Below the pieces are notes generated by a model. That model did not search any database, had not been told where the DNA came from, and saw only the letters and a list, made by a program, of their open reading frames with translations. Below are positions 34,271-42,982 of a stretch of DNA of 64,000 bases, one piece after another; the first letter of the stretch is position 1; every line of letters begins with the position of its first letter. The stretch comes from Hungatella hathewayi (GTDB lineage Bacteria; Bacillota; Clostridia; Lachnospirales; Lachnospiraceae). The position numbers were made by a program, and so were the translations under genes. The DNA lies in assembly GCA_025149285.1 (NCBI GenBank), contig CP102274.1, forward strand, positions 2,557,501 to 2,621,500, read 5' to 3'.

Positions 34271-34972
34271 ATGAATATTTCACCGAATAATGATAAAATA
34301 GAAAAATACCTTGATGAATTAGCAGACGAATACAAGGTTCTTTTATATAAAGCTCTTATATCGCACACAAAATCATTAGATGATTTAAGCGTAAGTGAAT
34401 TATTACGTTTAGATAATGAAATCAAAAAGCCATTATTTGAAGATTATCAAAGAAAGCAGCGTCGCCGTCGGACACTTTTAATTGCAGGCTTAACATACAT
34501 GGTTATGGGCGTAGTTTTATATCTTTTTACCGAAATAGTTTTTGGGGATTATCAATATAGTAGAGAAAATATGATGTCGCTAATGTCTGGCATTATTGCT
34601 CTTGTTGGTTTTATAATTGCAGTCTATTCATTTGCTTTACAGACATTAAATATTGGAACACCAAGACATAAGGTTCAAACGGAAGATTCTTCTCAAATAT
34701 TAGAATATGAAGTTGTAACAAAATGGCGAGAATTAGAGGGAATAGTCAATGATATAAGCATAAATTCACAAGTAAAGACGCCTCGTTCAATTATTCAATT
34801 TTTGACAGAAAATCAATTTATTGATGATAAAGAATCTAATATATTAAAAGAATTTTTGAAAATCAGAAACAATATTGTCCACTCTGCTAATAATAGCTAT
34901 ACAACCACAGAGTTAAAGGCAATGCTCGATGAAATAGATAAAATTATAAATAAAATCAAAAAAATAGTATAA
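34271..34972 (+). CDS. Two-TM protein with HEPN-like C-terminal domain, function unknown
   Basis: The 233-aa product has a helical N-terminus (1-60), a very basic stretch (RKQRRRR, 61-67), two membrane segments (about 68-90 and 100-123), and a cytosolic C-terminal helical domain (about 140-233). That domain contains LKIRNNIVHSANN: Arg199 and His204 give an R-x4-H pattern, as in HEPN RNases and HEPN-like proteins. It may be a membrane-attached HEPN effector with the preceding small membrane protein as partner; this is inference from one motif. ATG 34271 follows GGAAAGGGAGTG. A strong bidirectional terminator follows. Confidence 0.6.
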   Translation: MNISPNNDKIEKYLDELADEYKVLLYKALISHTKSLDDLSVSELLRLDNEIKKPLFEDYQRKQRRRRTLLIAGLTYMVMGVVLYLFTEIVFGDYQYSRENMMSLMSGIIALVGFIIAVYSFALQTLNIGTPRHKVQTEDSSQILEYEVVTKWRELEGIVNDISINSQVKTPRSIIQFLTENQFIDDKESNILKEFLKIRNNIVHSANNSYTTTELKAMLDEIDKIINKIKKIV

Positions 34973-35018
34973 AAGACGGGACGCGGTAGCTAACAATAGC
35001 CACCGCGTCCCGTCTTTT
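34971..35018. terminator. Bidirectional terminator closing the cassette
   Basis: AAAAGACGGGACGCGGT (34971-34987) pairs with ACCGCGTCCCGTCTTTT (35002-35018). T-rich exits on both strands separate the plus-strand cassette from the minus-strand backbone genes. Confidence 0.9.
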
Positions 35019-35142
35019 CGTAGGTGCAGTTTTGATTGTATGTTACGCAGTAGAACCCCATTTTTGCAGGTTTAGGTATCAATTCCTTACCCATGCAGGA
35101 AAACGCGCCCGGAACGCCTTATAAAATGGGCTGTTTTGCCCT

Positions 35143-35508
35143 CTATCGCGTAATAAGGGTGCGTCTTTTCCGCATACGCTCGGCGGCTTGTTGCCGTGTG
35201 ATACGCTTGCGGCAGTCCGGGCAGTATTTGACGCTGTTTGACTTTGACGCAAAGGAAGTCCCGCATACAGTACAACGCTTTTTATCTTCGGCATGGAAAA
35301 GTTCTGCATACAGCAGCGTATCATTGGGAAGTACGGCAGTTTTGAACCATTTGCAGAGTAACGAATAGGAAATGAGCTGCGGACATACGCACTCGTCCCC
35401 GTCATCAAGCAAAATGCAGTTCCCATTGTCGCAGTTGCAGCAGGATTTTTTCACAAGGGCATTGACCCTCCGGCTTTGCTGCGGCGAAAGCCGCTTAATC
35501 CCGTTCAT
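35143..35508 (-). CDS. Cysteine-rich VLP-family ICE protein
   Basis: A 121-aa protein with two cysteine clusters. The first is CCNCDNGNCILLDDGDECVC (about residues 23-42), the second a zinc-ribbon type C-x2-C...C-x2-C: CTVCGTSFASKSNSVKYCPDC (about 80-100), followed by a basic tail. This matches the cysteine-rich VLP proteins found in Tn1549-type ICEs. Probably a nucleic-acid-binding accessory factor; role unproven. Its start overlaps the stop of the preceding TTRAP-type gene by four bases. Confidence 0.8.
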   Translation of the reverse strand: MNGIKRLSPQQSRRVNALVKKSCCNCDNGNCILLDDGDECVCPQLISYSLLCKWFKTAVLPNDTLLYAELFHAEDKKRCTVCGTSFASKSNSVKYCPDCRKRITRQQAAERMRKRRTLITR

Positions 35509-35717
35509 ACTTCATCAGCGGCATAAACGGCAAGCTCGGCATATTCCGTTTCGGTCAGCGCGTCCACTTTCTGCATGGTACGCTCTGCAAGCTCCCGCAT
35601 ATCCGCGTCCATAAAAGGCAGCGCGGCATTGATATTTTCAAGCAATGCCCGCTTGCTGTCCTCTGCGTAGATACTCAAAAGGTTTGTTTCTTCAACGGTA
35701 AATCTGTTCATGCTCAT
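35505..35717 (-). CDS. Transposon-transfer-assisting (TTRAP) family small protein
   Basis: A 70-aa acidic, helical protein: FTVEETNLLSIYAEDSKRAL and later AERTMQKVDALTETEYAELA. The pattern matches the small TTRAP proteins that sit between the ArdC/YodL-type protein and the cysteine-rich protein in Tn1549-type ICEs. No catalytic motif. It overlaps both neighbours by four bases, so it is translated within the block. Confidence 0.75.
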   Translation of the reverse strand: MSMNRFTVEETNLLSIYAEDSKRALLENINAALPFMDADMRELAERTMQKVDALTETEYAELAVYAADEV

Positions 35718-36664
35718 ACCTCCAATTCGTGATTTTTTGTTTTCGCCGCCTTCTTCGGGGCGGTCTTTGCTTTGTCTGCTTTGAGCTGCGCCCGGATAGA
35801 CTGGCGCGGCTTTTTAATTTCTCTGTCTCGGTTTTCGTCCTTGTTTATCTGTGCATATACGCCGTGACGGTCTTTCAGAGAAGATATGACAAGGCTTTTA
35901 TAAGGCAGCATGGCGGCAAGCCGTTCCGTGTTCCTGCTTGACGTAAGCTGCATAAATGTCGGGGAAAGCTCTACCATGAAATGCGTTTTGTTGGGGCTGT
36001 TGGGTGCGTCAAGCTGTTTCATACGCTCCACAATGCGCCTTGCTTCGGCTTTGATACGTCCGTCATGCAATGCGGCGATATGCTCCGCAAAATTGCCCGG
36101 TGTCAAGGTGCTGCGGTTTCGTTTTTCCTGTTGCAGCAGATCACGCAGGGCTTCCGGGTCGTTGGGCTTTGCTTCAAACCGTTCAAACTTCCCAAGCTGT
36201 GGGTCGGGCGTTCCGTGAATTACATAGGCTGCGGGCTGCTCCCTGCTTCCGTTCTCATAGATAAGCGTGTAGGTGTCGGCGGCTAAAGCCTGTTCCTTGA
36301 CACGCTCATAATGCTTTGCATAATCAAGTTCATAGAGATTACCTTTGATTTTTCCGTCCTCAATCCCGATAAGTTCCACGGCATAAGCAAGAATACGGTC
36401 ACGGGTCTGCTCCTTGTGGAAACGCCATGTATTGTGTGCGGCGGTGTCTTTTAGGAAAACGTCACGCTCCCGAAAGCAATGTGTCCCGGACGGACGGGAC
36501 AGCCATAGCAGCGTTTTATCCTCGGCGGCAGGTTGCCCCGCCGCCTTTATGATAATCCGCTTGTCAATATCAAAATCATTTTGGAAAAAGCCTGTGTTTG
36601 TCCGCATGATTGCTTCAAGGGACGATAACACGTCCGCGTTTTCAAATTTACTTAATGTCCCCAT
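35714..36664 (-). CDS. ICE backbone protein with DUF4316-like tail, function unknown
   Basis: A 316-aa cytosolic protein without membrane segments. It opens with GTLSKFENADVLSSLEAIMR, and its last 30 residues (RQSIRAQLKADKAKTAPKKA onwards) closely match the tail of the much larger protein encoded just upstream (RSIRAQLKAEKQRTAQKK). Such basic tails are the DUF4316 type of ICE proteins; a shared tail may be a common DNA-binding or targeting signal. The function is unknown. The four-base gap to the large protein's stop and overlap with the TTRAP gene indicate one operon. Confidence 0.7.
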   Translation of the reverse strand: MGTLSKFENADVLSSLEAIMRTNTGFFQNDFDIDKRIIIKAAGQPAAEDKTLLWLSRPSGTHCFRERDVFLKDTAAHNTWRFHKEQTRDRILAYAVELIGIEDGKIKGNLYELDYAKHYERVKEQALAADTYTLIYENGSREQPAAYVIHGTPDPQLGKFERFEAKPNDPEALRDLLQQEKRNRSTLTPGNFAEHIAALHDGRIKAEARRIVERMKQLDAPNSPNKTHFMVELSPTFMQLTSSRNTERLAAMLPYKSLVISSLKDRHGVYAQINKDENRDREIKKPRQSIRAQLKADKAKTAPKKAAKTKNHELEV

Positions 36665-36668
36665 GCAG

Positions 36669-39600
36669 TCAGCTCCTTTCTAAATCCTGCGATTTTGCCC
36701 GTGTCTTTTTCTGTGCAGTCCGTTGTTTCTCTGCTTTGAGCTGCGCCCGGATAGAGCGCTTTTCTTCCTTGCCCTTGCCGCGCTGCTTGTCAGTCTTGAT
36801 TGCGTCCGCAAGGTCTGTCAAAGAGATCTGCTCCCCAGATTTTGCTTTCTTCTCCAGTTCGTCCACGGTCGGGGTGTTGTTGATGATACCGTCAAAATTG
36901 TTGTCGTTCTGCTCAATAGTGTCCTCGACGTGCTTTAGGGGATTTTCCGGCTGTTTCCAAAACTCTGGCACTTCCTTGTAGCCGATACTGTCAACATAGT
37001 GTGCGGTGTCCTGCCCGTTCTGATGAAGCAACACCACGTCGGACACGGAAAGGCTGTGTCCCTTAAAATCTTTCGGGTGGTCTACATTGAAACGGGTATA
37101 AATATCTTCAAGGGAAGTTCCCGGCGCAAGGTCAGCGATATAGATACGGTCATAGTTTGCCATATCCACCGTATGCCCGGCTGCGGTCAGTCGGTCGTAA
37201 GGCTCAAAACGCAAGTCCACCGTTTTATCATCACGCTTTAGTTGATAAATGGAAAAGGTGTCTTTCTCCTGCGGCAGCTCCGGTGCGGCTTTTGTTTCTT
37301 CCTGTGCTTTGCCGTTAGTACGCTCATAAAAGGCTTTCCATGCGGCTTTTTCCACACCGAACAAGCCGCCGTTTTCTGCGTGTTCCCTTAGTTCGGAAAG
37401 GCTTGTAACTGCGCCCTCTGTTCCGTCCTCATAAATGCAAAAGATTTCTAAATCCTCATGGAATAGCCGTTCTGCGGCTTCCTGCTGCAAGGGCAGCATA
37501 CCGTCCCATGTATAGCCGTATTCCTGCATATCGGTGATTTGAATAGTCGGGTCGGGCAGGGTTGCGGTCTGTTCGGTTTCCTGTTCCTGTTGCAGGTCTT
37601 TCAAATACCCGTCAATGCTGTTGATGATCTCCGCTGCGGCACTTCGGATTGTTTCAAGAGAGCTTTTCAGCTCGTCAAGCTCCCGTCCACTGCTCCACCC
37701 GGCAACATAACCAAAGGAATAATCGGACGTATCAAGTCCATAGTGTTGGCAGACGGCATACGCAACGCTTTCAGCCTGTACCTCACGGGTACAGCGGTCG
37801 GGCCTGTCGGTCTGCTCCGTGACAGAGGCGTTTAAGTCAATGTCGTGCAGCTTTGCATGGGCGATTTCATGGATAGCGGTTTTCAAGGTCTGAAGCTCGC
37901 TCATTCCCTCGTCAATGGCAATCCGCTTTTCCTCCAAGTGGTAGTAGCCGTGTGCGCCGCCCTCTATTTTTTCAAAACCGATAGGAACAGGAGAAGTCTT
38001 TTCAAGGGCTACGAAAACGTCCTTGAAACGCTCCACGTCCCCGGTCAGCATATCCACGGCAAGGTTGGGGATTTCCTTTCCCTCGGTCTGCGACACGTCA
38101 AAGACAGATACCACCTTAAAGGCAGGTATCGTGATTTCCTTTTCCTCCGTTACCGGCTTTCCGTCTGCACCGATTACGGGCTTTTGCGTTGCCGGGTCGA
38201 TTTTCTCCATTTCCTGCTTGATTTTGAACGGGGACGGGGCAAGGATTTTGATACCCTTTTCGCCTTTCATTACGTTTCGCTTAAAGTTGTTTTTCCAAGC
38301 GTTAAAGCCTGCAATCAGAGAAGCGTCTGGCTTTTGCATGGCAATCAGCAGTGTATTGTTAAAACTGTAATTATGGAATTTTGACATAACGCGCAAGTAT
38401 TCCTTGTAGCGTTCGCTGTCAAACAGTTCCTTGATACCCTGTTCCAAGCGGTCGGTGATCTCTTTGAGCTTTTCTGTGGGTTTCTCACTCGTCAGCACGA
38501 TAGGAATTACCGAGCGGGGCTGTGTCGGCTCTGCGGTCAACGCTTCTGCCTGTGGGGAGATAGCCGCGTCCGGTTCGATTTTCTCCGGCGCAGTCTGTTC
38601 CTGTTTCGTCTGTTGTTCCTCGCCCTCCACGGTGTAGCCCGGTAAGAGCTGCCCGTTTACCTTGAAATGGTCTGCGTATTCCTGCGGTATCGTCGGGGAG
38701 ATTTCCGTAAACAAATGCTGATAGGCTTTGATACGCCCATTCAGATATTTTTCCATAGCCGCCTTGTCCGCAAAAACCTTTCTGTCCTGTCCGGCGATTT
38801 TTGTCTGTCCGTACCTGTCCGGGCTGTTGGTATGAACGCTCCATGTCAGCGTATAGGAATACGGGATAGATTTTCCCTGTGCCCGGTCATAGCGGGTATT
38901 CTCGTAAATGTGGTAGCGCATTTGATAGACGTTGTTGCTGATCGTGTGGTTGTTGTTTTCGTCTGCCTGCCATTGATTTTCGGTATGCGTGACAGCAGGT
39001 GTCCTTGCATATTCAATGGCTTTGTCAAAGGTCAGCGTATTTCCCGCCTGTGCTTCCCAAGCTGCCGCCTGCTGTTTCAAGGTTTCAAAAATCGCCTGTT
39101 CTGCTGCGGCACTTTCTTCCCGCTGTCGGATAAGCTCCGCAAGCGGTAAGGCAGTCAATGCGGAAATGTCGGCTTTGCCGCTTTCAAAATAAATGCTGCG
39201 TTCGATTTTTAAGCGGTCAGCAACTTCTAAGCGGTCGTTTTCAAAACTGGAATAATTCAATCTGTTTTCGCTCCTTTCCTGTGCAATCATTTTGTGCATA
39301 AGGTCGTAGTCCTCTATGCTCATGTGTCCGTCATATACATACGGGTCAATATCTTCTCCGTCATAGGGTTTCTCATGGAATGGAAGTCCTGCGGCATGGG
39401 CGGCTTGCCGTGCTTCCTCCAATACTTCCGGTGGTAACGTGTCGTCGTGTGCTTCGATAAAATCCGCAACGCTGTTATATCCGTTTTCATAGTGGCGGCG
39501 CACCCCGGCGGTCAGTTCGTCCACGGTCATGTCCTCGACTAAATAGCCGCAATAGTAGCTGTTGAGCATGACGGCGGCGGGGTCTTTTTGCCGGATTTCT

Positions 39601-39758
39601 TCAAGGTGGCTTTTATCTTCTGCGGTAAGAGTGTCGTTTGCTTCCAAGTAGAAATAATCGCCGTTCCATGAACGCCCCTCGCGCCAAAAGGCAATCCAAG
39701 CGATACCGTCCCTTAGTTCTTCCCGATACTGTTTTACGGTGTCCCGTAAACTTGCCAT
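36669..39758 (-). CDS. Large ArdC-like/YodL multi-domain ICE protein
   Basis: A 1029-aa cytosolic protein. Residues about 430-510 resemble the ArdC N-terminal ssDNA-binding domain (NYSFNNTLLIAMQKPDA, GFNAWKNNFKRNVMKGEKGI). A zinc metallopeptidase motif HEIAHAKLH lies at about 630-638. A YodL-like domain follows at about 870-980 (FSIYQLKRDDKTVDLRFEPY), and the basic tail is shared with the next protein. ArdC proteins protect incoming single-stranded DNA from restriction, so an entry-protection role is plausible. ATG 39758 follows AAAGGAGG; the longer frame runs into the oriT-like repeat. Confidence 0.85.
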   Translation of the reverse strand: MASLRDTVKQYREELRDGIAWIAFWREGRSWNGDYFYLEANDTLTAEDKSHLEEIRQKDPAAVMLNSYYCGYLVEDMTVDELTAGVRRHYENGYNSVADFIEAHDDTLPPEVLEEARQAAHAAGLPFHEKPYDGEDIDPYVYDGHMSIEDYDLMHKMIAQERSENRLNYSSFENDRLEVADRLKIERSIYFESGKADISALTALPLAELIRQREESAAAEQAIFETLKQQAAAWEAQAGNTLTFDKAIEYARTPAVTHTENQWQADENNNHTISNNVYQMRYHIYENTRYDRAQGKSIPYSYTLTWSVHTNSPDRYGQTKIAGQDRKVFADKAAMEKYLNGRIKAYQHLFTEISPTIPQEYADHFKVNGQLLPGYTVEGEEQQTKQEQTAPEKIEPDAAISPQAEALTAEPTQPRSVIPIVLTSEKPTEKLKEITDRLEQGIKELFDSERYKEYLRVMSKFHNYSFNNTLLIAMQKPDASLIAGFNAWKNNFKRNVMKGEKGIKILAPSPFKIKQEMEKIDPATQKPVIGADGKPVTEEKEITIPAFKVVSVFDVSQTEGKEIPNLAVDMLTGDVERFKDVFVALEKTSPVPIGFEKIEGGAHGYYHLEEKRIAIDEGMSELQTLKTAIHEIAHAKLHDIDLNASVTEQTDRPDRCTREVQAESVAYAVCQHYGLDTSDYSFGYVAGWSSGRELDELKSSLETIRSAAAEIINSIDGYLKDLQQEQETEQTATLPDPTIQITDMQEYGYTWDGMLPLQQEAAERLFHEDLEIFCIYEDGTEGAVTSLSELREHAENGGLFGVEKAAWKAFYERTNGKAQEETKAAPELPQEKDTFSIYQLKRDDKTVDLRFEPYDRLTAAGHTVDMANYDRIYIADLAPGTSLEDIYTRFNVDHPKDFKGHSLSVSDVVLLHQNGQDTAHYVDSIGYKEVPEFWKQPENPLKHVEDTIEQNDNNFDGIINNTPTVDELEKKAKSGEQISLTDLADAIKTDKQRGKGKEEKRSIRAQLKAEKQRTAQKKTRAKSQDLERS

Positions 39759-39790
39759 GCGGTAAACCTCCTTTCGTGGTGGTGTGAATA

Positions 39791-39888
39791 AGGGTTTGGG
39801 ATTATCCCAACAAGCAAAAATCCCCACAGTTCCCAAAAGGGGAAAAGGGGGATTTTACGGAAGTGGGTACACACTTCCTATGCTTGCT
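39791..39888 (-). other. oriT-like site, copy B (inverted)
   Basis: On the minus strand it repeats the arrangement of copy A: the same 33 bases (39856-39888 complement), then a second hairpin TTGGGA-TAA-TCCCAA with GCTTG before and ACCCT after (39791-39815). The gap between them is longer and has its own inverted repeat of AATCCCC type. It lies just upstream of the ArdC-like gene, as copy A lies upstream of mobC. Confidence 0.6.
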
Positions 39889-39895
39889 ATTCAAG

Positions 39896-41980
39896 TTATT
39901 TCTTCTTCGTTATCTCAATGCGATAGTTGACATATTTCCCACCCGTGTCGGCTAAAACTACCGTTCCGTCATAGGTTTTACCCGTTTTAGGGGAGTAAAG
40001 CCTTTTGATATTTGCCTTGCCGGATTTTAGGAGTGCGGCGGCAAGTTTCGGTGTAAAGGCGGTCTTTCGTTCCTCGAAAAAGCGGTCATTCTTCCACATG
40101 GCAAAGGTACAATCCCTGTTTTCACAGTAGTAATTCTTCCTGCCCTCATAGACAGAAGAACCGCAGCGGGGACAGTTGCCGATCACAGGCTTTTCCTCTT
40201 TGAAACGCTCCCTGTCCCCGTCGGAAAGGAAAGGATAGGCTTTCACAAGCTCCCCTGCCATTTCTTCAATGCCCTGCATGAAGTCCTCCGGGTCGGATTT
40301 TCCTTTTGCAATGAGCGTCAGCGTATTTTCCCATTCTGCGGTCAGCTTCGGGGAAGTCAGACTGTCCGGCAGGACGCACACAAGATTGATACCGTTCTTT
40401 GTTGGTACAAGCTGTTTCCCTCTGCGTTCTGCAAATCCGGATTTCACCAATTTTTCAATGACAGCGGCACGGGTGGCAGGAGTACCTAATCCTTTTCGTT
40501 CCGCGTCCTCGGTGGTGTCCTCGCTTCCTGCGTGTTCCATAGCAGCGAGCAGCGACGCTTCCGTAAGGGGCTTCGGGGGCTGTGTGTCATGGGCGGTTAC
40601 TGTTGCGGAAATATTGGAAAAGGTCTGCCCCTCGGTAAAGTCCGGCACGTTGGAAAGATTGTCGCTGTCCTCATGGTCGGATTTTGTTTTCAGCGTCAGA
40701 CGGTAGCGGCGTTCCAAGTCTTTCCACCCGGCACAAAGCACCGTCTTTCCCTTTGCCGTAAAGTCGGTATCAGAACAGGAAAATACCGCCGTTACCGCTT
40801 CATAAATGTGCGGCTCGGCGGCAGCGAACAACAGACGCGCTCCGGCAAGTATAAGGATATTTCGCTCACTTTCGGGAAGTGTGGCAAGGTCTGTCTTTGC
40901 AAACTCCTGTGTCGGAATAATGGCGTGGTGGTCTGATACCTTTTTGCTGTTAAGGGTGCGGGACACGTCCGGGGAAAAGGTCACGTCCTGCATAAAGGGC
41001 AGCTTTTTACAAAGCAGTCCGCTGATCTGCGTGGCGGTGCCGCCCATGTCGTCGGTCAGATAGCTGCTGTCCGTTCTCGGATAGGTCAAAAGCTGCTTTT
41101 CATAAAGGCTCTGTGCAAGGTCAAGGGTCTGTTTTGCCGTGTAACCGAAAATACGATTGGCTTCCCGCTGTAAGCCCGTAAGGTCAAAGAGCTTCGGCGG
41201 CGATACCGTCTTTTTCTCGCGGGTCACGGATTTACAAATTGCCTGTGCCGTATTGCAGGCAGCTTTCAGATTTTCCGCTGCAGCAGGGTCGGAGAGTTTT
41301 TCACTTACCGCTTCCGTGCCGGGAAGTGCAAGGCGCACATGGTAGTATTTTTCTTTCTTGAATGTGGTGATCGCCGCGTCCCGGTCGGCAAGCATTTTCA
41401 AGGTTGGGGTCTGGACACGCCCCACGTTCAAGGTACGGTTATACAGACAGGAAAACAGGCGTGTTGCATTGATACCGATAATCCAGTCTGCCTTTGCACG
41501 GCAGAACGCAGACGCAAAGAGCGCGTCATAATCCCGCCCGTCTTTGAGGTTATCAAAGCCGCTGCGGATAGCTACGTCCTCCATTGAGGAAATCCACAGG
41601 CGGCGCATGGGCTTTTTACACCCGGCAACTTCATAGACAAAACGGAAAATCAATTCTCCCTCGCGTCCCGCGTCGCAGGCGTTCACGACTTCCGAAACGT
41701 CGGCGCGGTGCATAAGCTCTTTTAGGATTTTGAATTGTTTTCCTTTGTCTGCGGCTACGGTGTACTGCCAGTTTTGGGGCAGAATAGGTAAGCTGTCATA
41801 GCTCCATTTTCGATACTGTTCCCCATAGGCGGCAGCTTCCGCAAGCTGTACCAAATGCCCGACACACCATGAAATGAGGTAGCCGCCACCCTCGATATAT
41901 CCGTCTTTTTTCTCTTTTACGCCAAGTACGGCGGCGATACTCTGTGCCACGCTCGGCTTTTCTGCAATGACTAAAATCAA
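39896..41980 (-). CDS. topB: DNA topoisomerase III (type IA)
   Basis: Relaxes and decatenates DNA, here probably for ICE transfer or replication. The Toprim domain begins ILVIAEKPSVAQ and has DAGREGELIFRFVYE at about residues 100-114. The catalytic Tyr is in LTYPRTDSSYLTDD at about 304-317. A C-terminal zinc ribbon, CPRCGSSVYEGRKNYYC, lies at about 603-619. The start is a TTG at 41980 with AAAGGAGG nine bases upstream, giving MILVIAEKP; the longest frame would begin inside the ribosome site. 694 aa is normal for ICE-borne TopB. Confidence 0.94.
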   Translation of the reverse strand: MILVIAEKPSVAQSIAAVLGVKEKKDGYIEGGGYLISWCVGHLVQLAEAAAYGEQYRKWSYDSLPILPQNWQYTVAADKGKQFKILKELMHRADVSEVVNACDAGREGELIFRFVYEVAGCKKPMRRLWISSMEDVAIRSGFDNLKDGRDYDALFASAFCRAKADWIIGINATRLFSCLYNRTLNVGRVQTPTLKMLADRDAAITTFKKEKYYHVRLALPGTEAVSEKLSDPAAAENLKAACNTAQAICKSVTREKKTVSPPKLFDLTGLQREANRIFGYTAKQTLDLAQSLYEKQLLTYPRTDSSYLTDDMGGTATQISGLLCKKLPFMQDVTFSPDVSRTLNSKKVSDHHAIIPTQEFAKTDLATLPESERNILILAGARLLFAAAEPHIYEAVTAVFSCSDTDFTAKGKTVLCAGWKDLERRYRLTLKTKSDHEDSDNLSNVPDFTEGQTFSNISATVTAHDTQPPKPLTEASLLAAMEHAGSEDTTEDAERKGLGTPATRAAVIEKLVKSGFAERRGKQLVPTKNGINLVCVLPDSLTSPKLTAEWENTLTLIAKGKSDPEDFMQGIEEMAGELVKAYPFLSDGDRERFKEEKPVIGNCPRCGSSVYEGRKNYYCENRDCTFAMWKNDRFFEERKTAFTPKLAAALLKSGKANIKRLYSPKTGKTYDGTVVLADTGGKYVNYRIEITKKK

Positions 41981-42046
41981 ATGAATTTTCCTCCTTTTGG
42001 GCAAAAGAAAAGAGTAGCCATTTCGACTACTCTGTGAGTGAATGAT

Positions 42047-42724
42047 TTATTGATATTTTTGAATAAATTCTAAAAACTCATCTCCGTATTTTGTGGTTCT
42101 CTTTGCTCTTGCACGTTCTTTTGAAACAGGCATATTAAAATCCACTATACTTATTAAACTGTCCGAACAAAGTTGTTCAGTAATATGTTTTACAAACATT
42201 ATATCATCCTCAAAGCAAGGGAGTTTCTCAACGATTCCTTTTATAGGATATTCTGTTCCACCAATTTCTCGAATTGATACCATGCCGTTTTGTCTAATAC
42301 CATTGTTATTCTCGTTATAATTGTTTTGCGCGAAATATTTTAGTAACATTATATGGCTTAGAGTATAGTTATCAAGCAATGATAAGTAAAAAAGTTTCTT
42401 ATCTGTTGATATATCCACATTATTTGCAGATGAATAAAGTGCATTAGCAAAAAGTTCTTGCTTTTCTTTCTGATATGCTCTCATTGCCCCCATAGTGGCA
42501 ACTTGAACACAAGAATAGAAGGCTTCATCCTGCGCCAATTCATCTATTGAACGTGGTATTTTTTCTAATACCTCCTCTACTTTTAACTTCCACTCATTCA
42601 TTCGTTTATCAGCTACATATCCTTGAGCTAAACTGATATACTCTGCTAAAAAACCACCTCCGGGGAATAATGATGCAGCTCCTTTTGCAGTTGCTATTAA
42701 AACATCCGTTATTTTATTTTCCAA
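42047..42724 (-). CDS. AT-rich cargo gene, function unknown
   Basis: I do not recognise this 225-aa protein. It has a glycine-containing hydrophobic patch near the N-terminus (GAASLFPGGGFLAEYISL, residues 15-32), a helical middle (RSIDELAQDEAFYSCVQV) and a basic C-terminal part (SKERARAKRTTKYGDEF). No full transmembrane segment is evident. It starts with TTG after GGGAGG, and has its own promoter-like sequence (TTGTAT, 17 bp, TATCAT on the minus strand). Base composition is far more AT-rich than topB and the transfer genes around it, so it looks like an inserted accessory gene. The position resembles ICE sites where defence genes are found; no domain supports that. Confidence 0.55.
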   Translation of the reverse strand: MENKITDVLIATAKGAASLFPGGGFLAEYISLAQGYVADKRMNEWKLKVEEVLEKIPRSIDELAQDEAFYSCVQVATMGAMRAYQKEKQELFANALYSSANNVDISTDKKLFYLSLLDNYTLSHIMLLKYFAQNNYNENNNGIRQNGMVSIREIGGTEYPIKGIVEKLPCFEDDIMFVKHITEQLCSDSLISIVDFNMPVSKERARAKRTTKYGDEFLEFIQKYQ

Positions 42725-42793
42725 TTTCTCATCCTCCCTTTACTATATGATAAAAATATTGTACCATAAATACAAATGTCTCCACAGCTCTTT

Positions 42794-42982
42794 TCATTGT
42801 TTCGGTGTGATGTCGTTTTTCTCCCGTAGCTGTTTCAAACAGTAGCCCACACAAGGGGCTTGCCCCCGATAGGGACAGGACACACAAGCCGGAGAAACAG
42901 GAACGGGCGGCGTAGGTTCACGCCGCCCGGTAGGTCTTTGTGTCATCATTTTTTCAAAAGGACTGTCGGTAAAAAAGGTCAT
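42794..42982 (-). CDS. Small Cys-containing ICE protein
   Basis: A 62-aa product with a Pro-rich centre (GRREPTPPVPVSPA) and a C-x2-C...C-x3-C pattern (ACVSCPYRGQAPCVGYC, residues 32-48) that could bind a metal. Its start overlaps the DUF4366 stop (ATGA), which supports translation. Small proteins of this kind occur at this place in related elements. Function unknown. Confidence 0.6.
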   Translation of the reverse strand: MTFFTDSPFEKMMTQRPTGRREPTPPVPVSPACVSCPYRGQAPCVGYCLKQLREKNDITPKQ

